Shown: positions 24,063-37,400 of the stretch, one piece after another
Layout: each line of letters begins with the position of its first letter
How positions within the stretch are numbered: the first letter of the stretch is position 1
DNA from: Macquaria australasica
Lineage: Eukaryota; Chordata; Actinopteri; Centrarchiformes; Percichthyidae
Reading direction: 5' to 3'
DNA: 64,000 nt
Assembly: GCA_005408345.1 (NCBI GenBank)
Contig: SEMN01000794.1
Span: 1-64,000, forward strand
Position numbers and translations under genes: made by a program
Notes under the pieces: generated by a model
Seen by the model: the letters and a program-made list of their open reading frames with translations, nothing else
Databases searched by the model: none
Told to the model about the DNA's origin: nothing

Positions 24063-24376
24063 ATGGGTTAAGTTAAACTAAAAGTAAAGTTTCTTTCAAC
24101 ACATTTAGCCATTTCCACAAAGTTGATCCAATATTCACCAAAAAAAGAATTATTGTCAGATTATTGAAATCTTTTCTCCAATTATGATTAAAAGTCACTG
24201 TACCTTTGTGCAGGAATTGGTGCTTACAGCTATATAAAGGTGTAACAACCCCAATGTTACTCATTCAGTAGGAAACTACTGAGCATGCTCTTGAATCTAG
24301 AAAATGAGTGTTTAAATCCTGGTATGAACACGGGTATTGACAAAACACAACCAGTTAAAATGTGTAACATTATATT

Positions 24377-24382
24377 TTTATT
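24377..24382 (-). promoter_or_regulatory. ADAM19: candidate poly(A) signal, ADAM19
   Basis: TTTATT on the + strand, i.e. AATAAA on the - strand. It is the first canonical hexamer I see downstream of the stop. Variant hexamers nearer the stop cannot be excluded. Confidence 0.45.
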
Positions 24383-25543
24383 TTTCCACGTGTTTATTTG
24401 AATTCCAGTTGAAGACACAGTGTTGCACAGTGTCAGGGTTTGCATAGGTCTGATAAGAAGGTAAAACACGGCAGCTGACAGACTGTATTTCCATATTACA
24501 GATAAAACCAGGTCATCCCCCCAAGCAGTCAAATGGACCACAATTTGTAACAGTACCTCACAGTAATGCCAAAGTTATCACTGTTACATAGCCTGCAGTC
24601 ATATAGCACAGTCTTCTCAGATAGAAGAGCAGCTTTATAGCATTTCGGTCATGAGGGAACTCTCAATGAACAGTTTTAGTAGCATCTTTGGACAAACATG
24701 CACAATTATCTAATCAAATTCATGGTGCCATTTTCAGACGCTCATGTAAATAAAACTATGCCTCATTTTTGTTCCTAATTTGAAATGATTTGAAATGTTG
24801 CTCTGGAGAAAGACAACTTCATCACTGATTGTCAGTGACAGAACTGAGAAATAAAGGTTAGTGTGGGTTCGAATGGTCACCTTAAAGTGATGCTTCACCC
24901 AAAATCTTTTTGGTATCAAATACTCACCTCCTGTTGGCTTGAAAGGTGACTTTTAGTAGTTGGTACTTTGTGGAAAAAAGCCACCATTAACGCCTTCAAG
25001 GAGTGAGTATTTGATACTAAAAAGACTGCTCAAAGTGCAACACTACAACAATATAAAATTATTAAAACAAACTAATAAAAACACTGAAAAATCCCTAACA
25101 TTTCTTGCTACATATCGGACATGTATCTCTCATCATAAGCATATACTTACAGCATGCATGAAGGGCTTTCACTGGTCCCCAGTTAAAAGCCCATTCTTAT
25201 TCACACATAAGAAGCATAAGCACTTCAATATTGGCATCTTTTCTTAATATAAGATATCCCTTTACAGTTGATGCTCTTTAAGAGACACCATGTTTAGTAC
25301 ATAGGCTACACTGTAAACATTCATTTTTCTTTGTGAATAAATACTCCTGGAACAGTGTTTCACCGCTGCTGCACACATGGAACAATTTCACATTTCCATT
25401 AACTTTTGAGACAATAATAACAAAAGAAAGTTCTTAAATTCACAGCTCTGGCTGTTTCAAGTTGTTAAAGCAGACACATAGGGCTAATTTACAAAACACT
25501 TAAAACATACTCATTGTGATATGTACTATGACTTGTTTTCCCT

Positions 25544-25590
25544 CAATACACATCAGTGTAAATACAGTGTATTTACACTGATGTGTATTG
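25544..25590. repeat. perfect 47-bp palindrome (23-bp arms, 1-nt centre)
   Basis: Positions 25544-25566 are the exact reverse complement of 25568-25590, with a single G at 25567 between them. The flanking bases do not continue the symmetry. It lies about 140-190 nt downstream of the ADAM19 stop, so the ADAM19 mRNA would carry a very stable hairpin, although the loop would need a few pairs opened. Confidence 0.95.
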
Positions 25591-25731
25591 TGTACTGATG
25601 TGTACACAGACCCATATTCGTCATATGCCACCGTGCCACATTTTCTTTGTCAGCCACTAATATTCAAAAAGACAGTTTGAGGCAGTCCATTATTGGATCT
25701 AAGTGGTGGTCCCCAACGTCTCCCTGAGCTC

Positions 25732-27153
25732 TTAGATTCTAAAAGAAGCAAAAAGAGAGAGAAGTTAACAAGGGGTTTGCACAGATTTACATTAGAAAAC
25801 GCCACCAGATTAATTACCTGTTTGGCCTTTTCTGTCCAGCAGATGGAGATAAAGCAGCTTTTCCTCTTTGAAGGCCATTAGTGGTAACCTGCAGGCCTTT
25901 CATTTGTTGTGGTTCCTACATAAAAATTACATGTCAGACATTTCAGTCAGTTCACTAAAGCAGAATTTGCTTATTTACTTAAAAACATACAAAAAAAAAA
26001 ATTCACCACTGATGGCTTGTTGAAAGGACAAGGCGGTGGAGGTCTGTTTGGGGGGTCTGGTCGGGGTGTGGGTCCTGCTGAATGATGTGAGCAGGGTTTG
26101 GTGTCCAGGGAAGGTAAAGGTGGAGGTCCTGAAGGTGGTGGAGGAGCCTGGTTTTGTCTCTGCCCGGTCAGCAGTGCAGATTTAACGGGAGGCGGAGTGT
26201 AAGCCTGAGGAGAGTATTGTCTCTGAGGAAAAGCCACAGGCTGGATGTGGGCCTGAGGTGTCTGGTCTTTCTGCCCTGCGGAATACGCAGGTACGGGAGG
26301 AGGCTTCACTGCTGGACGCACAATGGCATGCCTGGACCGAGTTGAACAAGACGGGCTTGGACGAGGAGAGGATTTCCCCTGTGGAAGAATGCAACCACAA
26401 CAAAGTTCAGTGGTTTATTCTAATATTCAACAACAATAGAGAATGACAGCACTGTCTGGGTCATCGGGGGCTTCCTTACCAGGTGGTCTGAGTCCTGTTT
26501 TTTTAGCAAGAACGCCGGGTTGGCATGACCGCTCACATGACTGTTGGCATACAGAGTTTTGACCTCGACCGGGACTGAACAACTGAGGGTTAAAACACAA
26601 ACAGAAAAGTACAGACTCATCATTTATACATCCACACGACATAGAGACTAAAGCAAAAGTACTTTGCTGGCAAACTGATGTTTACCAAAATGTAACGACT
26701 ATTAGTATTTAACACTTCAGAATTACACACGTTGGCACTGGAGGTGGAGCAGAGGTTTTCAGTGGGTGGAATTTATGTCTGTAGCGGCACCACAGTCCAA
26801 CAGCAGCCAAAACCACAAAGAGAACCAGGGGGAGGACCAGCAGGACTGGAAGGAGATTGCCTGTCGGGATATAAAAATAGACAAGAGTCAGAAAACTGCA
26901 TAATTTCAAAGAAATATTTTAAACTGTCAACATATATAAAAAACACAGTTAGGTGTCTCACTGTGGCTGATGACAGGCCCACTGTCCACACTACCCCCTG
27001 ACCCCCTCTGGTCACACAGAGGAGGAGCCCAGCCCTCGTCACAGTGGCAGTTATGATTGTTGTTGCACAGCTGGTGAAAGAACACATTACCCATCAAAAT
27101 TATAACATAAATATACATATATATATGTGTGTATATATATATATATGTGTGTG

Positions 27154-27184
<31 letters not shown>

Positions 27185-28447
27185 AATATATATATTCATT
27201 ACACTGACATGCAGGTATAGGAGTGAATGACATTCCAGGATTACAGTACTTCAAAATCATTCTAAGTAGAAAAGAGTCCAAAGTTCAGTGGTGGAAAGTA
27301 ACTAAGTACATTTGCTCAATCACTGTACTTAAATACAGTTTTGAGGTAGTTCACTGCATTTGAGATGAAAATACTGTACTTTTTTTAATGTACTTTTTAC
27401 TCCTCTACATTTATCTGACAGCTATAGTTACTTTATAGATAAAGACTTTATAGTGCTGCTGCATAATGAGTACTTTGACTTTTGATACATTTTGCTGATA
27501 ATACTTCTGTACTTTTACTTAAGTGATATTTTGAATGCATGACTTTCACTTGTACTGGAGTATTTTTACATTTATGTATTGCTACTTTTAATTAAGTGAA
27601 AGATCTAAACACTTCTTGCACCACTGCCAAGTTTGCCAGCTTTCCATAATAGCGGGCTAGCAGCCAAATCTTCCCCAACACTCCCCAGCAACCTTCCTCA
27701 CACACACAGAAACTTACCCCGTGTCCATGACACTTGGCATTGCACTCATCAGCTCTGAGGAAAGATGCATTGCGGCATTCTCCATTAAAGCAAATCTGTT
27801 GAGAGAAAGAGGGGTGTCAGGAGGAGAGTCAGAGAATGGAGTGGTTCCTGTAAGTTGTAGAATTACTTCATAAAAATCACAAAGATTGGAGTTTAAATGT
27901 GGCTTTCTGACGGGTAAAAGAGATCTAAAGCATGCTCTCTGCCACAACAATAAATTCCATTTAGAATATCTTCTCACCGAGTCATTACCACACTTGGTCC
28001 CTGTCATGACCAGGCCTGGGTCCAGAGTGTCGCCCTGTGCCTCCTCGTCCACCTGTCCAGCCTTGTACACATGTGTTCCCATACACTTGATCCTGGTGTT
28101 GCCCACACTGACAGTGGTCTCTATGCGTACAGCATTGTTCTCAATGGGCTTGGAGGCTGAAGTTAAACACTGGATTTTCCCACATTGAGCATCCCTGGCA
28201 GAAATAATAAAAATCAATTTGCTGAGATTGATCAATGACTAGATAAAGGGCCACAAACTTTAACTAAAATGTAGATACTGAGAGAGTAAATGAACCAAAA
28301 TAGTTTTGATCTTCACCTGTCCTTACAGCTCCTGTACTTCCCAAGCAGATCTTTGCCGCAGTTCCCGTACATGTCCCCAGCTTCGTTTACCTTCTTAAAA
28401 CACAGGTCAGGGGCCGGACGGCCATCTGTGGTCAAAGGAGAGAATAT

Positions 28448-28499
<52 letters not shown>

Positions 28500-31400
28500 A
28501 GTGTGTTATGTGACCACCTGATGGAGACCAGATGGCATCCCTGACTGTTCTGTGTGGCTGCTGTGGTACTACAAAGGCTCTCCAGGGAGGATCTGTCACA
28601 ACATGAATATGGACACTGTCCGATAACAATCCCTAATCCTGTGACCCACTGAGGACTCATTTTAACTCTATCCAGCCTCTCTGCTTCAACATGCACTGGA
28701 CGTTTAACTGCTTTAAAGATACAATGTGAGATTGTTTGATGGTTGAAATTTTGGTGGTATACGTTAATGATATTTAAGAGTTAGGCTACATTTAAACAGA
28801 TTTTCTCATTAAAACTTCCCCATCATGCCTGGAAAACTAAAGAAGAACAGGCTCAATTATAGGATTCTCCTTTTGGGAATTCAACTTAACTCAAAATACA
28901 TGTCAGTGATGTCAGCATTACATATTAAAAATCTAACTTAATCTTTCGGTAAATACAAATAAACACTTTGTGTCAGTGTCACAGGCTGTCAGGGCTGTAG
29001 GTGACGCAATGCATTTTTCCAATTGTGCATTAAATAGAAAATTAAGATTGGATATGGAATCCAAACATTCCTGAGCATTGCTAATCTGTATTTTTGTATT
29101 AATTTGTAAATATGTTTGAGAGACTATAGACTGTACAGCTGATTGATATAAATAGGAGTATTAGTCTGCATTAGTTTTAGCTAGGTGTATCCAATAAATG
29201 AGTGTATATGCATGTATAAAATATGCAGCATTTACAACACTGTATACACTACATGTCATCAAAATGGAGCATATACCCCTTTTTGGAACAAAAGATTTAG
29301 AGATTATAAGCATCCAGTTTACCCACCTTGTCCCCAGAGAGACCGACACTGCTGCTCCAGGGTCAGACACATGCCGGTGTAACAGTAGGCCTGCCCGTCT
29401 GCACACGACGTACCATCCACTAAATAGAAATTAGCAGGACAAGACTCTGCCTTCCCATCGCAGTACTCTGCAAGGTCACACGGCCCGGAGGGAGCACGAC
29501 ACAGCACACCTGGGCTCTTCAACTGAGACAGAGAGAGAGATGAAGAGGAGGAAGAGAAGTTAATGACAAGAATTAGCCCAGGGGACACATCAGTTAGGAG
29601 ATAGGATTTTTGTGTTTCTCTTTGTTTAGATGACCGTCTAATGTTAGTACCTTGCAGTTATGACAGCAGACGCCATGGGCACACTCAGCTCCAGCTTTCA
29701 GAGTGCAGTTGTTGGCATTACAGCAGGGGCTGGTACACTCCTACACAAGGAGTGTAGAGTCATGAGTTCTGGCAAAAGCATACAGGGAAAATATACAGTG
29801 CAACATACAAGAGACAACACACTGACCTCTTCTTCTCCACAGTCACACTCTTCTCCATCCTCCAGGTAACCATTGCCGCAGCGCTGCCCTCCATACATGG
29901 ATCTGGTGTTTGGCAAGTTGAAGAGACACTTCCCTCCTCCGGAGCTCAGGTAGCTCTTCAGCTCCTTCAGGTTACAGTCATTAAACACACGTGGAAACGG
30001 ATGCCTGGGCCGTGGTGAGGAAGAAGCACAAATACAGTATGTGAGACTTGGTTCATACAAATTTTCTTCTCCCTTTTAGGTTAATAACTGCAATTTGTTT
30101 GCTGCATAGGTCATTTACATATCGTACCCAGTTGCAGCAGCCATGATACAACCTCCGTCTTCGGCCCTCGCCTGGCAGCAGCCTGTACTGTCGTGGTTCA
30201 TACCGAAGTTGTGGCCCATCTCGTGTGCCATGGTGGCAGCTACACCCACAGCTGACTCTGAGTGGTCCTTTTCAAAAGATCGGTAGAAAAAGTCACATAT
30301 ATTTCTCATTGCATTTTGGAGACATTGTCATCGCAGGATACATGCTGGCGTTCCACTATACTAACCTAAAATAATTTAAACTTGAATTCAAGAGCCTTAA
30401 TGGATCATATTCTTTGTTTGTAAAAGGAATAAAATTAAAGTTGCAAACTTACTGAGGATTACAGTATATTAATTTGGCGTCTTACATTTTTCCCCACACG
30501 TACATGGAGAGCAATTTGGGGTTCAGTGCCTTGCTAAAGGACACTTCAACATGTGGACAGGAGGAGCTGGGGATTGAACTACCAATTTACATTTGACGGA
30601 AGTAAGACATGAGCTTTCATTGCCACTCAAGTGCATGCAGAGGATTCATGTTTGTTTGGACTCTCGTCTCTCACCATGTTCACTCCACCAGACTGGTAGT
30701 CGGAGCACATGGCTTTGAGAGGTGCCAGCCCGATGGTGGTGCCCTGGAACGCCCTGCCCCTGGAGACACAAAAGCCCGCTGGTGATTAGTTCCAGCTGGA
30801 CAACGGCCCACTGGGATACAATTGGTGATGGTTATTGTCTCACATAATGAAGATAAAATCAACTGAGAGATCTACCCCACGGGACAGGAGGCTTTAGAGG
30901 AGGTATGGGGACACTAGTGTTGGAGAGGGTGAAGAATGACAAATGGGAAGACTAGTGGGGTGGGGGGGACTTACATGATGAGCTGAGCGTTGTCGTTGGG
31001 GAGTGCGTGGAGCTGTTTGCGTCTCCAGGACAGGAATGCAGCCAGAGTGCTGTAAGGGTTGTCTGAAACGCTGATCATGTCCTGGCTGGTCCACACCTCC
31101 AGACCAATTAATGCCACACGGATGCTCAAAGCCTTGTAGTACTGTGGGCGTAGACAGGAACAGTCACAGACACTTGTCACTACTAAATATAGGTGTGCCT
31201 GTTTATGGTTTTAATGCTTCACATCAGATGTTACCTTGTCAACCAAATTGGCCGCTTCCAGTAATTTCAGTTTGGTCTTCTCGAGACTTCCCCCATGCTT
31301 CTCAAACTGCAAATGACATAAACCACATTGTACACTGAAATAGACACACCCACACTTTTTTTTTTTTTAACATCTAATAAAACCTCAAATAGGGGACTTC

Positions 31401-34400
31401 TTTCAGACGAACAGGATGTGAATTAGAACTTTATATTTACCTCAACTAGCTCTAAGTAGAGTGATTTCGATTTATTACAATACTGTGTAAGGCAGAAATA
31501 TACTATTTAAATTGCATATAAATATAGTTCATAACATCTGTCCATCAGCTGACACACAGAGACAGACAACAATTCACACTCACATTCACACCTAAAGACA
31601 ATTTAGAGTCACCTAACCTGCATGTCTTTGAAATCTAGTTCATAATTTACATGATCTCATGATACTTAATTCTGCCTACAGAGCTGAGTTTGCGTACAAA
31701 GCCACATCTTGTAAGCCCACATTTAAGGGTGTCATAAAAAAAAATTGACCAAATGTGACCACATCCACGACCTCACCTCAGCCTTGTCTGCCACTATCAG
31801 CAGCTCTACATACTTCATATTCTGGCTCAGGTCCCTTCTTTCCTGAAAATGGAGACAGAGTAGTTAAATACGGAATATGTGGTGACTATAGTTTCATGCT
31901 TTGTGTAAAAAGTACAAAGGATTTAAGGCAGGTGATCATCATTTGTCCTGTCCGAACTCACCCTCCTGCTGTGCATCTGTGGTGACATCATTCCATGGAT
32001 GAAGTCATTAAGCCCCTCCTCCCGCTCCTTGTCGCCATGGTGTTGCAGGCAGCTACCTCTGGGTAGACGGAGACGCCCGGCTCTGAACACAGCGTGGTGG
32101 TGCTGTGCATCCGTGGAAGCAGGAAGAGGCTCTATCAGGTAGCTGACGCTCGTGTTCAGAGAAATCAGTCCCCTGGGGAAACAAGACACTACTGATGGTT
32201 CCATCTAATCACAGCTCGAGGAAATGAAAGGAGAATCAATGATGCTGCTGTCTGTCTATCTGAACACTGTGGTATACTGTGGAAATCATTGCAAATATTG
32301 TAAATAAAAACCAATGTCCTTTTTAACCTTAAAACATCAGATTAAATGTAAATCTGAGTAAAACCATATGGTTGCACAACAGATTTGGATTTTCTTTATT
32401 TGGCTGTGGTGGTTTTTACGGATCGGAGGAGCAGAGAGACATGTCTCAGGTGATTTACTGCTGTTTATAAATGAAGATCAGCTGGGACAGACAGAGCGAT
32501 ACACAATCCTCTGGCTACTTCGCAAAAGCACTCATGAGAGCAGACGTCGATACACAAACACACGAGCGTGCACACAGCAGCAGGTCAAGCAGCTGTAAGA
32601 AACATCTGCACAGGTCAGACACCCACATGTCAAAGTCCCTCTATGCCGTCTTCTCTGCATTTCTCCAGAGAATCTACATTAGTTGGAAGACGTATTCATT
32701 CAACCGTCCATTGAACCCACAAAAACACACAGATGGCTACGATTTACGTCAGTGACCGCCAGTTCCTCCTCTGTTGCCGGTCTCTCCTCAGCTGTCCTGG
32801 AGCCACACCAGGAGAAAACACAGGATCTCCATACTGAGCTGTACTCAATGAACCAACTCCGGAGCCAATGACCTACTAACCCACTGGACTGCACAAGACA
32901 CTACACACAACTGTTTCCTGTCACATTATCTATTCAGCCATGGTTTGATCACAGGCTGAACGGTTGTGCAGGCTTTGGTTACAACTTCTTTTCATCTTCA
33001 AAATCATGTTCACAAACAATCTCCGAGAGCTCTTAACTTATACACATTAGCATTTTAGCTTTGAAAGTGTGATTTTCTGATACTGTCAAAATACACTTTG
33101 TTTGTGAAAATAGCCTAACTATCTTGTGAAGTCCTAACAGGCTGATGCATGCCATTTTTTGTATGGATCTTAGTACGGCAACCAGTGCATGCACCTAAAT
33201 AACTAGATTACATTCAAGTGTCTGCAATAACCTGATTTCTTAAATGTTGTGTACAGGAGAAAACTGGTTTTTGTAATCGGGGAAGGGGATTATCAGCTAG
33301 ATTTCTCCTGAAGAAATGTGATTTCTTGGCCAGGCCAAGTTTAACTGGGTTTCTATTCAGTTTTTTTTTTTTTACATATATGAACGTGGAAGATAGGGCT
33401 CAACATGTGGACAAATTTACACATCTATTTTGGCCAAGTTGACCAAATAGGAAACGTTGAACAACAGTATCTTATGTATTATGTTATGTAGACAGGTATT
33501 CTATCAATGTCTTAGAAAACACTGAGGAAATTGCTACGTGTCCATTAATCCTGTTTTGTTGGCCCAAAATGTTTGCACGTCAGCTGGAAAACAAATAAAC
33601 GGAGGCTGTAAAATTAGCATTAATGGCGCTAATAGCGTTAATTCATTGAGTGAGCGGTGCAAACAAATCTTTAATAAGATCAATCATCCTCCCTGCACGA
33701 TATATTCTGCAGCACCGACTCCCTGATTTTGAGTATTTGGAAAACTTTTTATCTCTTGGCGCCGCTTCTTGCAGCTCTTTACTCCTTTGCTGAAGAAACT
33801 CAGAAAATGTATCTTCCCTGCACTTAACTGTAGGAGCTGTCTTCATGATTTAGTCTTATGGGAGACTTCTTAGAATTCTAAGAAATGTCTTTCACCGTTG
33901 GGACCAACTCTAAATATTAGAAAACTTTATGAAAACAGCCTGCGGTGGAGTTCTACATACCTGAGTCCTGAGCATGTGCTAACAGCAACACTTGAGCCTT
34001 CCATGCCCAGAACCTCCCCATGGTAGAAACAGTGTCCCTGGAAGAGAAAAACAATTAAAGCTCAACACACAGCTCAGTGGTGCAGCAATAAGAGGGACTG
34101 TCATTCAACCAGAGGACCCTGTTATGCAAGCAAAAAATTAAGTCTTATGTCCATACTATCATTTACTGCCTGTTATCCTCCGGCCATAGGATTTGATCAG
34201 CTGCATTGATATTTCTTTCTCTTCTATGATCATTTACAGCTGCCCACCACAGTTTAAGAACATCAAACTGTCTCATAGACTTACAGTGCTGGCAGGAGAG
34301 GAGGACTTGCGGGCTCCATCAGGAGTGTACCATATTTCCTGATATCCAGGGGCCAACAGCTGCCTGGTGAAAGACGGCACAAACTCAGAGACAATTTGCA

Positions 34401-37400
34401 AGAGAATATAAACAGTATGTAGTGTCGGACACTCGATCTCCTGAAACAGCAGCAATGTGGTGGAATAATGGTGAAAAATATACAGAGTAAAAGCTGCGGG
34501 AAACAGCGGCGATAGAAGATTCTCTCCAGCAGCTCGCAGCTCATAAAAGATTCACTCTGACAGAGACACTCTACAAAACCAGACTGCTTTAAAGATTTAG
34601 ACAAAGATCCTCTCAGAGATAAGAGGAAATACAAAGAATAATGTGGAGAAGTGTTGTGACTAATAAAATCTATATGTACCTTTCCCAAATGACCCTTTTT
34701 ACTTTGTGGAGAGTATAGCTGAAGTAGGAGATGGTAACTTCCCTATGCTGAGAGTTGAAGTTTGTTGGTATGTCCAGACCGCATTTGTTTGACAGGGCTA
34801 TTATCTACTAATGTAGATAATGCCTTTTTCTCTATTACTGGAATTTCTCCATTAGTATACAATACAGGCTGCACAGGGGAGGCTGATAAATCAGGGTAAC
34901 ATGCACATATCGAGAGACACATTAATTCATTGTGTTAAAACATTACATTCTTCTTACCCTCCATCTGTGTGTGTGTGCATGTGATTGAGTGAGTGTCTAC
35001 AGACTCTTGTCAAACTTCTGTCAACCTACCGGCCCAATATTAACATCCCGTACAGATGCTTGTTTTTCTGTCTTTCTCCTTCCAACTCTGTCTCAATCCA
35101 TTCTTCCTGTTTTCATTCATAAACTCTGTCTGCCTCACAGCTGGTTTTCTTCTGCTCTGCCTCTCTAAATCCCCTCTCATCTCTCCTCCCACAGTCTAAC
35201 TCAGATCCATCAAACAGGCTGCAGCTGCAGTGAAATCAAGCTGTAGAGAAACCTACATGCATGATGCTGGTTGCATCTAGTGTCGAAGTCTCAAATAAAC
35301 ATGAGACGGACCTAAGATGTCCCACACTGATTAGTCCAGCTAAGATTTTATTATTTATCACGTATCTTCAGTTTGTGGCTTTACCTCAGGGTAATCTTAA
35401 AATTGAATAAACTGTTATTCCTTTTTCATCTGAAGTGAAGTCAAATAAATAGTACATCATTTTGGGAAATACATTTATTTGCTCTCGTGCTGAGTTAGAT
35501 GAGAAGGTCAAAACCACTCATGTCTATCCATTAAATATAAGGCTAGGAGCTGGCTAGCTTAGCTTAGCTTAGCTTAGCGTAAAGACTGGAAACGGGGGGG
35601 AAAACAGCTAGCCTGGCACCTCTAAAGCTCACTAATTAACACGTTATATCTCAGCAAATGACATATAATGTGTTAATTAAAGGGCTTTAGAGGTGATAGC
35701 AGGTGGATTTTGTTACTGTTGAACAGAGCCAGGCTAGCTCTTTTCCCTTGCTGCAGCTTCACATTAAGCACACAGACACGAGAGTGGTATCGATCTTCTC
35801 ATCTAACTCTCGGCGAGAAAGCGAATGAGCGCATTTGCCAAAATGTCAAACCATTCTTTTAAAGGATGATGAAGACAAATGAAGGGAAGATGGGGATTTT
35901 TCTTTTCTCTCCCGTCAGATGCCCTGAAGGAGACGAGCCTCTTGAAACAATGACAGCCTGTTGATGCAATCAGTCACAGAACAAGTCAAAGACAGAAAAC
36001 GGCTGCTTCATCCTTTAACAGATTACCACTCTGGGGGGGGGGGACACGGGACTGTATGCGCACGCACACACACACACAAGCAGTCTAAGAGAAGACTTAA
36101 AAATCCTCAGTCAGTGGTGATGTATCCGGCTGATGTCACCCTAATTGGGGTAACCCCTGCTGTGTTGCGATTTGACCTTACGGATTTATAGTTTTCCTGC
36201 TTCTCTAACCCCCAAAATATTCCCATCATGCCTCTTATCTGTGTAACCCTCTCTGTCGCTCTAACAGGCAGAATGAATGGCGGAGTGGCTGATGATTCAC
36301 TGAGCTTTCCCCTGCTGCTGTTCCACAGTCGTTACACAGGAAGGACAATCACTTCTCCCACGAGGAGACACATAAGGACTCTTTCTCTCCTCCATTCTCC
36401 CTTATTCTCACATGCCAGTCAGCAGCTGACGGCTATATAACCTGCCGCCATGTGACATATTATAGACACAACATGCCATTAACAAAGCCATTGCCACTAC
36501 TGAAAGCGTAATACCAGCTTAGTTTTAGTGACTGAATTTTGTCTTAGTTTTTCCATAACACTAAAAAAGCTGATGAAAAGTCCAAACCTGGCAATGTATT
36601 TGTCACAGTCAGACATGGCCACTGTGTGTTGTTCTGTTGAAGGTTAAATACAGTTAGTGCCTTATGCCATAGCCACTGAAGTTGTACCAGCTGGTGGTTT
36701 ATTGAAACCATAAAGAACTGAATGAAAGATGAAGCAATGCATCTGTAATCCGGCATGAATAAGCAAGACCCACCCAAAACAACTTGTGGTCAAACAGTTT
36801 AGTTTCAGTTTGCCTCATCAGTGTCTCCAGAAATACAGTAAAGAAAAGGAAATAGTTCAGGTAAATGCAATGCACATGCAGTTAAACATGATGTCATTGG
36901 TCCATCTCTGCAAACTGTAGGAGTCTCTGCAAGGTAAACGTTAGCCAACCACCAGCAGAAAGAGCTATAGCAGCTTAGGAGTGGGCCAAATACATTATTG
37001 TGCTTGTAAAAATGACAGGACAAAACAGTAATTGCACTGTTACACACTTATGTATAGCCTACTTCTGAATGTAGAATGACCGTGCCCAATATTGGATAGA
37101 ATAAGGGGAGCAGTTGACACATTTCCATGTGTGACTACAATAAAGTCTTGTTAGTAACATAATGATAGCCTTTGATCAGTGAAAGTGGAGAAAAGCCTAT
37201 GTTTAGACATAAAGTCGTCCAGCAACAGGTGGCATGTACCTAGTTATGCTGATTTTGTTGCCAAGCCTAAAAGGAATAGTTTGACATTTGGGAAAATTCA
37301 GATGTTCACCTTCTCGCCAAGAGTTGGATGAGAAGACTGATACCACTCTCATGTCTGTAGGCTTAATATGAAGCTACAGCCAGCAGCCAGTTATCTTAGC

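Larger units (their letters stand above)
24360..25731 (-). other. ADAM19: ADAM19 3' untranslated region (inferred extent)
   Basis: On the - strand this follows the ADAM19 stop at 25732. The first clear AATAAA on this strand is at 24377-24382, implying a 3' UTR of about 1.35 kb. It contains the 47-bp perfect palindrome at 25544-25590. Confidence 0.5.

Noticed and set aside
34800..34821. 22-nt hairpin ATTATCTAC-TAAT-GTAGATAAT
   Set aside because: Short AT-rich inverted repeat of a size expected by chance in a 64-kb window; no context suggests a function.
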